A DNA stretch of 5,743 nucleotides from Acidimicrobiia bacterium (GTDB taxonomy: Bacteria; Actinomycetota; Acidimicrobiia; Acidimicrobiales; AC-14). Shown here one piece after another: positions 1 to 5,743 of this stretch. Numbering within the stretch: position 1 is the stretch's first letter; each line of letters begins with the position of its first letter. The notes beneath the pieces were generated by a model, which saw only the letters and a list, made by a program, of their open reading frames with translations, had not been told where the DNA came from and searched no databases. The translations under genes were made by a program, and so were the position numbers. The stretch is from assembly GCA_019243595.1 (NCBI GenBank), contig JAFAUA010000208.1, forward strand, positions 1-5,743. The letters run 5' to 3'.

Positions 1-3000
1 TTCAGGTTCGACACCGTCGGCATCGGGTTGCTCGGGAAGACGGTGATGTACGTCCCCGTCGATGCCTGGGTGGCGGTCACGTTGATCACCGCCGCCGTGG
101 CGCCCGCGGGCGGACCGCCCGTCACGCCGGTGACTTGGACCTGGTCCGGATTGGGGGTGCCGGGTTGGCCGACGGGCTGGCTGTTTCGCGTGTCCAGGAT
201 GCGTCCCGGCGCCACAGGGGTGAAGCCCTTGGCCGTCGGCACCGTGCCGTCGTCGAAGTAGCCCGCCACGTCCAAGATCGCATCAGTGGTCCCGGCCGCG
301 TTGTAGAGCATGACGCTCCCGTCGGCGGCGACTGGCACCATGACCAGGTTGGGCCTGATCTCGCCGGGCAGCAGGTTGACGTTCGACGCATTCGGCGGTG
401 TGCCGGACGGGAACAGGGTCAGATAGGTGCCGGACGACGGCTGGACACCGGTCAGGTTGACGACCACCGCATTGACGTGCAGCGCCGGAACGTTGCCCAC
501 GCCGGTGACCTGGACCTTGCGTGTGCTGTTGGCGCCGAGGCGTCCACCGCCGCTCGCCGTCCTCGTGTCATCGATACGCGAGGGGTTGAGCGCCACATAG
601 TGCGAGGCACCGGCGATCGTGGCGTCGTCGAAGTAGCCGACGACGTCGAAGATGGCGTGCACCGTGCCCTGGGCGTTGTACAGCTCCACGCTGCCGTCGG
701 AGGCCAGCTGCACGGTCACCAGGTTGGCGGCGTCACGGCCGGCGGAGACATTGAGGTTGGACGCCGTCGGCATCGGATTGCTCGGGAAGAGCGTTAGGTA
801 CGTCTGCGTCGACGGCTGGGTCGCCGTGAGGTTCAGCACCACGGCGCTCACGTGAGTCGCCGGCACAGGACTTCCCTGCGCTCCGGCCACCTGCACCTTG
901 CGTGTGGAGTTCGGTCCCAGTGCTCCGCCGCCGTTCGGGTCCCGTGTGTCGAGAATCCTCGTCGGAGACGTCGCGTGGAAGCCCGTTCCCGTCGGCGTCT
1001 CGGTGAGCGTCGCCGTCTTCGTGAGGCTCTTGGCGCTGTCCGTCGCGGTGATCGTCTCCGAGTCAGCGGTGGTCGAGGCCTTGATCGTGGCGGTGTAGAC
1101 CCCGCCGCCGTTGTTGCTGACACTGCCCACTGTTGTGTCGCCGCTGGTAGCGATGGTCACGGTCTCGCTCGGGTACGGATTGCCGCTGGCGTCCTTCACC
1201 GTTGCCTTGGCCGTGGATGTCGACTTCCCGTCAGCTGGGATCGACGACGGGGTCAGGGTGAGGTTCAGGACAGGCGGACCCGGGTTCTCGGTCAGCTGCG
1301 CGGTCCCCGTCTTGTTGGCGTCGTTGGCCTTGGCCGTGATGGTTTCGACGTCTGCCGTCTTCGACGCCGTGATGGTCGCCGTGTAGGTGCCGTCGAGGTG
1401 GTTGGTGACGGCACCGACGGCAGCGTCGCCGTTGGTCGACATCGTCACTGTCTCGTTCTTGACGGGGTTGTTGTTGACGTCCTTGACCGTTGCTGTGGCC
1501 GTCGACGTCGACGTGCCGTCAGCCGTCAGCGAGGTCGGGTTTAGTGCGAGCGCGACCGACGCCGCCGGGCCCGCGAGCTCGGTGAGCGTCGCCGTAGCGG
1601 TCGGGGGATTCACGGCGTTGTCCGTGGCTGTGATGGTCTCCTGGTCGGCAGTCTTCGACGACGTGATGGTCGCCGTGTAGGTGCCGTCGTGGTTGTTGGT
1701 CATGGGGCTGGGACTGATGGTGGTGTCACCGTTGGTCGCGATGGTGACGGTCTCACTCGAATAGGGGTTGCCGTTGCTGTCCTTGACCGACGCCGTCGCC
1801 GTCGATGTCGCCACCCCGTCGGCCGTGATCGTCGACGGACTCAGGGTGAGGCCCAGAATGGGTGCGCCCGGCGTCTCCGTGAGCGGCGCAGAGGTTGTCG
1901 ACGACACGCCGGCCTTGGTTGCTGTTGCGGAGATGTGCTCGGTGTCGGCGGTCTTGGACGCGGTGATGGTCGACGTATAAGTGCCGGTGCCGTCGTTTTG
2001 GAGGGTGACCGGGCCGAACGTGACGTCACCATCCGTGTGGAACACGACGGTTTCGTTCAGCACCGGCTGATTGTTGACGTCGGTTACAACCGCCTTCGCC
2101 GTCGACGTCTTAGACCCATCGGCCGTGATCGACGTCGGGTTGACGGTCACAACGACGTGCTTCGCCGGGCCGTACTCGACCAATTGTGCGGTGTTGCTAT
2201 GCCCGCCGCCGCTGGCGGTAATGGTCTCGGTGTCGGCCGTCTTCGAAGCGGTGATGGTCGTCGAAGCGTTGCCGCTCGAGTCAGTCGTCGCCGACGGAGG
2301 CGAGACCGTGGTGTCTCCACTCGTCCCGAACGTGACCGTCACGTTGGGGACGCCGTTGCCGAGGGAATCGGTCACGGTTGCTGTCGCGGTCGACGTCGAA
2401 GTGCCGTCGGCTGGGACGGTCGTTGGGTTCAGCTTCAGGGCGAGGCCGTTGGCGCTGCCCGCAGTCTCCGTCAAGGTCGCGGTGCCGAACTTGCCGTTGC
2501 TCGTCGTCGCCGTGATCGTCTCGGTGTCGGCCGTCTTGGACGAGCTGATCGTCGACGAATACGTGCCGTCACCGTTGCCGTTTGCTGCGGTTGTTATCGG
2601 GGTGAACTTCACGTCGCCGGATGTCGTGAACTTGACGGTCTCGTTCCCGACCTTGACGAGGTTGCCGTTGGCGTCCTTCACCGTCGCGGTCGCCGTCGAC
2701 GTCGAGACGCCGTTGTCCGCCTTGATCGAGGTGGGATTGACCGTCAGTGTGACCGTGGCGGCCGGACCGTTGGTCTCCGTCAGCGTCGCCGTATCGCTCG
2801 CGGTCTCGGCGTGGGCGGTAATCGTCTCGGTGTCGGCAGTCTTGGACGCGATGATGTTGGTGCTGTAGGTGCCGTCGTGGTTGTTGACAACGGGGTCGAA
2901 CGTCGCGTCGCCACTGGTGGTCATCAGGATCGTGTCGTCGGTCACGGCGCGGCCGCCGCTGTCCTTCACGGTGACTGTCTCCGGCACCTTGGTGGCGCCG

Positions 3001-3761
3001 TCAGCGACCACGGTCGGGGTCTTGCTCGAGAGCGTGACCGTCGCGGCCGGACCGAACTCCGTCAGTGTCTGCGACGACGAGGTCAGGGACGCCACTGTGT
3101 CGTGGGCAGTGATGGCGTAGGTCCCAGGCATCGTCGACGCGAGGAGCGTCGCCGAGTAGGTGCCGTCGCCGTGGTCGGTGGTGGGGCCGACACTGGGGCC
3201 GGTCGGCGCCGCCGGACTGGACGTGAAGGTCACCGCCTCACCGCCGACACAGCGACCGCCAGCGTCAGTCAGGCTTGCGGTCGCCGTCGAGGTGGACGTG
3301 CCGTTCGCTCGGATCTTGTCGGGACTGAGCGAAACGAGCGTTATAGCTGTCGGCGCCCCGGACTCGGTCAGCGTCGCGCTCGTCGTTGACGACTTGCCGC
3401 CTCCGGTCGCCGAGATGTGGTACGTGCCAACCGGGCCCGTCGCAGTGAACGTCGACGTATAGGTGCCGTCGAGGTGGTCGGTAACAGGACCAAAGGTTCC
3501 ACCGCCGCTGTCGGACGCGAACGTGACGGTCTGACCGGAGACGCCGGCCCCCGTCGAGTCCTTCAGTGTCGCCGTTGCTGTCGTCGAGCCACCGACGGCC
3601 TTGATGCAGCTCGGCGAAACCGCGACCGTGACGGTCGAAACCGGTCCGGCGGCGAATGCGCTTGTGCCTATGACGGCGGCGCCGAGGCCTGGGAGGAGCA
3701 CGGCAAGCGCCAGTGCCCAAAGACGGCGCGCGTTACCGCGCCCGGTGTGTCGAGTCCCCAT
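1..3761 (-). CDS. Secreted Ig-like (invasin/intimin-type) repeat protein with C-terminal LDTR/GYF repeats, 3' end cut by window
   Basis: One open frame of 1253 codons runs from ATG 3761 to the left edge without a stop, so the C-terminus is missing. The start is well fixed: an in-frame TGA lies six codons upstream (3777-3779) and no alternative start lies between. Residues 1-37 form a signal peptide, 41-922 nine Ig-like repeats, and 928-1253 LDTR/GYF repeats. Each Ig-like repeat follows the pattern 'NPTSI.ADG.STSTATATV.D..GN.V.NETV', then 'GD', 'DGTY', 'SKTAD.ETITA' and 'LTE', which resembles the Big_1/invasin D3 beta-sandwich class. Composition is Thr/Ser/Ala-rich with only two cysteines (C52, C171). 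No catalytic motif or transmembrane segment is visible after the signal peptide. By family knowledge such arrays make rigid extracellular stalks. Adhesion or cell-surface structure is the inferred role and the ligand is unknown. The gene is divergent from the diiron/SDR pair. Confidence 0.9.
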   Translation of the reverse strand, partial: MGTRHTGRGNARRLWALALAVLLPGLGAAVIGTSAFAAGPVSTVTVAVSPSCIKAVGGSTTATATLKDSTGAGVSGQTVTFASDSGGGTFGPVTDHLDGTYTSTFTATGPVGTYHISATGGGKSSTTSATLTESGAPTAITLVSLSPDKIRANGTSTSTATASLTDAGGRCVGGEAVTFTSSPAAPTGPSVGPTTDHGDGTYSATLLASTMPGTYAITAHDTVASLTSSSQTLTEFGPAATVTLSSKTPTVVADGATKVPETVTVKDSGGRAVTDDTILMTTSGDATFDPVVNNHDGTYSTNIIASKTADTETITAHAETASDTATLTETNGPAATVTLTVNPTSIKADNGVSTSTATATVKDANGNLVKVGNETVKFTTSGDVKFTPITTAANGNGDGTYSSTISSSKTADTETITATTSNGKFGTATLTETAGSANGLALKLNPTTVPADGTSTSTATATVTDSLGNGVPNVTVTFGTSGDTTVSPPSATTDSSGNASTTITASKTADTETITASGGGHSNTAQLVEYGPAKHVVVTVNPTSITADGSKTSTAKAVVTDVNNQPVLNETVVFHTDGDVTFGPVTLQNDGTGTYTSTITASKTADTEHISATATKAGVSSTTSAPLTETPGAPILGLTLSPSTITADGVATSTATASVKDSNGNPYSSETVTIATNGDTTISPSPMTNNHDGTYTATITSSKTADQETITATDNAVNPPTATATLTELAGPAASVALALNPTSLTADGTSTSTATATVKDVNNNPVKNETVTMSTNGDAAVGAVTNHLDGTYTATITASKTADVETITAKANDANKTGTAQLTENPGPPVLNLTLTPSSIPADGKSTSTAKATVKDASGNPYPSETVTIATSGDTTVGSVSNNGGGVYTATIKASTTADSETITATDSAKSLTKTATLTETPTGTGFHATSPTRILDTRDPNGGGALGPNSTRKVQVAGAQGSPVPATHVSAVVLNLTATQPSTQTYLTLFPSNPMPTASNLNVSAGRDAANLVTVQLASDGSVELYNAQGTVHAIFDVVGYFDDATIAGASHYVALNPSRIDDTRTASGGGRLGANSTRKVQVTGVGNVPALHVNAVVVNLTGVQPSSGTYLTLFPSGTPPNASNVNLLPGEIRPNLVMVPVAADGSVMLYNAAGTTDAILDVAGYFDDGTVPTAKGFTPVAPGRILDTRNSQPVGQPGTPNPDQVQVTGVTGGPPAGATAAVINVTATQASTGTYITVFPSNPMPTVSNL
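3..980 (-). repeat. C-terminal LDTR...GYFDD repeats (two complete, one truncated)
   Basis: Three copies of a roughly 125-residue unit are visible: residues 928-1046, 1053-1171 and 1179 to the window edge. Each opens with R-I-x-D-T-R (935-940, 1062-1067, 1187-1192), followed by 'V.V.G', 'VVLNLTATQPS', 'TYLTLFPS', 'SNLN' and 'LYNA.GT'. The complete copies end in 'DV.GYFDD'. I recognise this as a repeat type found at the C-termini of many exported actinobacterial proteins, probably beta-rich. I cannot name a characterised function. Copy 2 has RIDDTR in place of RILDTR. Confidence 0.85.
996..3641 (-). repeat. Nine tandem Ig-like domain repeats (coding), about 94-103 residues each
   Basis: Repeat units in protein coordinates are about 41-133, 138-235, 238-330, 333-433, 435-529, 532-629, 631-728, 732-825 and 828-922, each ending in LTE or a variant (LVE at 528-530). 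The DGTY turn is seen at 98, 199, 296, 398, 692 and 790. It is altered in repeat 5 (absent), repeat 6 (DGTGTY) and repeat 9 (GGVY). The motif SKTAD.ETIT, or a close variant, occurs in repeats 3 to 9 but not in 1 and 2, so the two N-terminal units are divergent. The family call (Big_1/invasin-like) rests on this pattern only. Confidence 0.88.
1357..1689 (-). repeat. Pair of near-identical 39-bp direct repeats within the Ig array
   Basis: Positions 1357-1395 and 1651-1689 match with a single mismatch, including 28 identical bases (1368-1395 and 1662-1689). The offset is 294 bp, exactly 98 codons or one Ig domain. They encode the DGTYTATIT segment of repeats 8 and 7. An exchange between the copies would remove or add one domain in frame. 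Confidence 0.8.
3651..3761 (-). other. Signal peptide of the Ig-repeat protein
   Basis: Residues 1-37 have a basic n-region (R4, R8, R12, R13), a hydrophobic core (about L14-I31, rich in Ala, Leu and Val) and an A-F-A motif at 35-37, giving a likely signal peptidase I site before A38. The Arg pair at 12-13 lacks a convincing twin-arginine context, so Sec export is more likely than Tat. No lipobox cysteine is present, so this is not a lipoprotein signal. Confidence 0.85.
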
Positions 3762-3771
3762 GTCCCCCTGG

Positions 3772-3777
3772 TCCTTT
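3772..3777 (-). promoter_or_regulatory. Ribosome binding site of the Ig-repeat gene
   Basis: On the minus strand AAAGGA lies 10 nt before ATG 3761. A second purine run (AGGGGG, 3764-3769) sits only 2 nt before the ATG, too close to be the usual site. The AAAGGA overlaps the in-frame TGA that closes the frame upstream and supports the chosen start. Confidence 0.55.
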
Positions 3778-3941
3778 CATCCCACCGCAGGAGAGCCCCC
3801 GTGCCCCCCTGTTGTTACATACGTCCAAACAAGCGGAAGGTGACGCAGAAGTTCCTCGCCTCTGAACGCTGTCTTCCCCTGTTGCCGGATGGTACAGATC
3901 CGCGCATGGCGGATGTTGGCCAATTTGTTGCTCCACATCGA

Positions 3942-3975
3942 CCAAACGCGCACATTCGCAATGGCGCGTGCTTGG
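3942..3975. promoter_or_regulatory. Near-palindromic hairpin / candidate operator upstream of the diiron gene
   Basis: The arms pair as CCAA (3942-3945) with TTGG (3972-3975), ACGCGC (3946-3951) with GCGCGT (3964-3969), and CATT (3953-3956) with AATG (3960-3963). The loop is CGC, with a one-base bulge (A3952) and a two-base bulge (3970-3971). That gives 14 base pairs in 34 nt. No T-run follows and the flanking genes are divergent, so it is unlikely to be a terminator. It could be a leader-RNA hairpin or a regulator binding site about 60 nt before the gene. Confidence 0.5.
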
Positions 3976-4020
3976 ACAGCTGGGCCGAGATCGAACACGC
4001 AGGGTGACGGCGCTCAGGGA

Positions 4021-4026
4021 TAACGT
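4021..4026 (+). promoter_or_regulatory. Possible -10 hexamer for a leaderless transcript of the diiron gene
   Basis: TAACGT fits the actinobacterial TANNNT -10 pattern and ends 6 nt before GTG 4033 and 9 nt before ATG 4036. That spacing would put transcription start at or next to the start codon. No good -35 is seen at 16-18 nt upstream. The competing view is a normal leader with AGGGAG (4028-4033) as a close ribosome site for ATG 4036, only 2 nt away. Confidence 0.25.
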
Positions 4027-4032
4027 CAGGGA

Positions 4033-5073
4033 GTGATGTCCGAGCTGCAGGTCGATTACACCAAGCGCGAGCTCCTCGAGAACCACCCGGTGGCCGAGCC
4101 GCTGATCGCCGGCGGGGTGCGCTGCCACGGCGGCTTCGATGACGAAGGCAACTACGTGTCACCCCGCACCAAGAACCGCTGGCCGGCGATCCGGGCGTGG
4201 CAGCAGCAGCGGCAGGATCAGTTCGGCACTCCCCTGCTCGACATCGCCCTCGACAGCTGGCCCGGCGCCTATCCCAACGTGGCCCAGGCGAAGTACCTGC
4301 TGCGTGAGGGCGTGCGCGACCCGATCATCGCCCGGCTCACCCAGATCGGCACCGTCGAGGGTTTCGGGTCGATGATCCGCTACTCGCCGATCCCCGACCT
4401 CCAGCGCTGCTTCGCCGAGGACGTGCGCGGCACCGCGACATGGCACCTCGGGCGCGGCCTCTACGAGGCGCACGCCCGCGACGAGGCCGGCTACAAGAAC
4501 GAGGGCGGCCACAAGCAGATGTGGTTCGCGGCGCGCGACGTCGCCTTCGAGTCGCCGCTCACCGACGATCAGACCCAGACGATGATGGATCGCATGTTCG
4601 GCTACGGCGCCACGGCCGGCAGCGCGGCGTCGACGCTCCAACCGATGTTTCCCGACGTCGACCAGAGCCTCGAGGTTCTCATCCAGAGCATGGCCCGCCT
4701 CCTGCTCATCGAGATCTCGGCGCACCACGTCTTCGCCTGGGCCGAGGAAGTGCTCGCCGACCACGAACTCGTCGCCGGCGACGGTGAGGCGGCGCGGCTC
4801 GTGTCCTACATCCGGGCCGACGAGGCGCCGCACGTCGAGTACCTCAAGACGACGCTTTCGGAGATGCGCGACCGCACGTTCGTCACCGACTCCGGTGGCC
4901 GCGTTGCCGGTACCGAGGTCGTCGGCCGGATCTGGGAGCGGGCACGCGCCGAGTCCGTCGGTGCGCGCCACGAGGCCAACGTGCGCCTGGTCCGCGGCGA
5001 GATCGAGCACGCCCTCGAGGGACACCCTCGCGGCACGGACATCCTCGCCGAGTTCGACAGCATCGCCGCGTAG
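4033..5073 (+). CDS. Ferritin-like diiron protein, probable oxygenase/oxidase of unknown substrate
   Basis: The protein has 345 residues from ATG 4036; an adjacent in-frame GTG at 4033 would add one residue, and the sequence does not settle which is used. Numbered from ATG 4036, the helical middle carries E156-G-G-H159, E226 (with H230 and H231 four and five residues later) and E263-A-P-H266. This is the order of metal ligands expected of a four-helix diiron carboxylate fold, ExxH, then E, then ExxH. The missing first-helix ligand may be E128 or E144; I cannot decide. Additional His residues (H137, H146, H230, H231) could add a ligand, as in some N-oxygenases of the AurF type, but I see no further similarity to that family. 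There is no signal peptide or membrane segment, so it is cytoplasmic. The downstream SDR gene starts 5 nt after the stop, suggesting a joint pathway. The specific family and reaction are not recognised; the fold call is inferred from motif spacing. Confidence 0.75.
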   Translation: MMSELQVDYTKRELLENHPVAEPLIAGGVRCHGGFDDEGNYVSPRTKNRWPAIRAWQQQRQDQFGTPLLDIALDSWPGAYPNVAQAKYLLREGVRDPIIARLTQIGTVEGFGSMIRYSPIPDLQRCFAEDVRGTATWHLGRGLYEAHARDEAGYKNEGGHKQMWFAARDVAFESPLTDDQTQTMMDRMFGYGATAGSAASTLQPMFPDVDQSLEVLIQSMARLLLIEISAHHVFAWAEEVLADHELVAGDGEAARLVSYIRADEAPHVEYLKTTLSEMRDRTFVTDSGGRVAGTEVVGRIWERARAESVGARHEANVRLVRGEIEHALEGHPRGTDILAEFDSIAA

Positions 5074-5078
5074 GCGGC

Positions 5079-5743
5079 GTGCGGGAGCTCGCCGACACCG
5101 TCGTTCTCGTCACCGGGTCCACCGACGGGCTCGGCCGCGCCGTCGCAATGCGGCTTGCGCAAGGCGGTGCGACCGTCCTTCTCCACGGCCGCGACGCCAA
5201 GAAGCTGGCGTCGACCGCCAAAGAGCTGCGGGACGCCAGCGAGAACGACAGGGTGCGGACGTACCTCGCCGACTTCTCCTCGCTCGAGGACGTGCGGGCC
5301 ATGGCGCACGAAGTCGAGGCCGAGAACCACCGTCTGCACGTGCTCGTCAACAACGCGGGCGTCGGCAGCGGCAAGCCCGCGGGCACCACCCGCCAGGAGA
5401 GCGCCGATGGCTACGAGCTGCGCTTCGCCGTGAACCACCTGGCCGGATTCGTCCTCACGCTGCGCCTGCTCCCACTACTCCGCCGCTCGGCGCCCGCACG
5501 TATCGTCAATGTCGCCTCCGCCGGCCAGTACCCCATCGACTTTGACGACGTGATGCTCGAACGCTCCTACGACGGCACCCGTGCCTACCGGCAGAGCAAG
5601 CTGGCCCAGATCATGTTCGGCTTCGACCTGGCCAGCCGGCTCCCCGCGGAAGAGGTCACCGTGAACAGCCTCCATCCGGCGACGTTCATGCCGACCAAGA
5701 TCGTGCTCGAGCAGCACGGTCACAGCGTCGACACGCTCGAGGA
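5079..5743 (+). CDS. Short-chain dehydrogenase/reductase, retinol-dehydrogenase-like, 3' end cut by window
   Basis: 221 codons are visible from GTG 5079 and no stop is reached. Classical SDR motifs appear in order: the dinucleotide loop T12-G-S-T-D-G-L-G19, D65 after strand 3 (LADFSS), N91-N-A-G94, N119 (VNH), S147 (VASAG), and the catalytic Y170-R-Q-S-K174. H199-P200 stands where many SDRs have PG, as in retinol dehydrogenase/WWOX-like members. R38 after strand 2 (HGRD) favours NADP(H) over NAD(H). The full protein is probably about 270-310 residues by family norms, so the substrate-binding C-terminal part is mostly absent here. GTG 5079 is preferred because the Rossmann strand begins a few residues later and it lies 5 nt after the upstream stop. 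No strong ribosome site is present, which fits translational coupling. The substrate is unknown, probably an alcohol or carbonyl compound. Confidence 0.9.
   Translation, partial: MRELADTVVLVTGSTDGLGRAVAMRLAQGGATVLLHGRDAKKLASTAKELRDASENDRVRTYLADFSSLEDVRAMAHEVEAENHRLHVLVNNAGVGSGKPAGTTRQESADGYELRFAVNHLAGFVLTLRLLPLLRRSAPARIVNVASAGQYPIDFDDVMLERSYDGTRAYRQSKLAQIMFGFDLASRLPAEEVTVNSLHPATFMPTKIVLEQHGHSVDTLE

Larger units (their letters stand above)
3762..4032. other. Divergent intergenic control region
   Basis: These 271 bases separate the divergent Ig-repeat and diiron genes and should contain both promoters. I see no coding frame with convincing composition here. For the leftward gene the best -10-like hexamer on the minus strand is TATGTA, near 3815-3820, but the only -35 at a 17-nt spacing (GTCACC) is poor. 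For the rightward gene see the hairpin at 3942-3975 and the -10-like site at 4021-4026. An 8-bp palindrome TTGGCCAA sits at 3916-3923. No promoter can be fixed with certainty. Confidence 0.5.

Noticed and set aside
135..1544. Plus-strand open frames opposite the C-terminal repeats (135-797 and 852-1544)
   Set aside because: They are rich in Arg, Gly and Val, lack a recognisable motif, and lie wholly antisense to the well-supported frame.
1689..3389. Long plus-strand open frame (566 codons) opposite the Ig-repeat gene
   Set aside because: Its translation is Arg/Gly-rich low-complexity sequence with no domain, and its periodicity mirrors the Ig repeats. The minus-strand frame has a signal peptide and clear repeated domains, so this is an antisense shadow in GC-rich DNA.
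996..3641. Repeat array considered as CRISPR or a non-coding satellite
   Set aside because: The repeat period is about 290 bp, stays in one reading frame, and encodes a conserved protein domain pattern. There are no short identical repeats with unique spacers.
3942..3975. Hairpin considered as a rho-independent terminator
   Set aside because: No T-run follows on either strand, and both neighbouring genes are transcribed away from it.
3733..4128. Minus-strand open frames across the intergenic region (3733-4128, 3777-3998, 3815-4162)
   Set aside because: They overlap both flanking genes or the leader, have no recognisable motif or clear ribosome site, and look like chance open frames.
4159..5025. 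Minus-strand open frame of 288 codons opposite the diiron gene
   Set aside because: It is wholly antisense to a gene with conserved metal-ligand motifs, and its own translation shows no recognisable domain.

Overview
The window reads as chromosomal DNA from a high-G+C actinobacterium. Three things suggest this: GC-rich third codon positions, GTG starts, and a secreted Thr/Ser-rich protein ending in repeats of the 'RILDTR ... VGYFDD' type. I know that repeat type mainly from Actinobacteria, and it is especially frequent in Acidimicrobiia-like genomes. The lineage is an inference from style and motif, not a proven assignment.

Positions 1-3761 (minus strand) are one uninterrupted reading frame. 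It starts at ATG 3761 and is cut by the left edge after 1253 codons with no stop. It encodes an exported protein with an N-terminal signal peptide (residues 1-37) and nine tandem invasin/intimin-like Ig-like repeats of 94-103 residues (about residues 41-922). After these come at least two complete copies and one truncated copy of a roughly 125-residue 'LDTR/GYF' beta repeat. The likely role is surface adhesion or an extracellular stalk with a head. The anchor, if any, lies outside the window.

Positions 3762-4032 are the intergenic space between divergently transcribed genes. It holds the leader and ribosome binding site of the Ig-repeat gene, a G-run-rich stretch across that gene's start, a near-palindromic 34-nt hairpin (3942-3975), and a possible leaderless -10 hexamer (4021-4026) just before the right-hand gene.

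Positions 4033-5073 (plus strand) encode a complete 345-residue protein whose spaced E-x-x-H motifs fit a ferritin-like diiron fold. Its exact family and substrate are not recognised. Five bases after its stop a classical short-chain dehydrogenase/reductase (SDR) gene begins at GTG 5079 and runs off the right edge. The tight spacing suggests a two-gene operon in which a diiron oxygenase-like enzyme and an SDR could act in sequence on one substrate. The adhesin-like gene and the redox pair are divergent and have no obvious functional link beyond possibly sharing the control region. No RNA gene, CRISPR array, insertion sequence or attachment site is visible.
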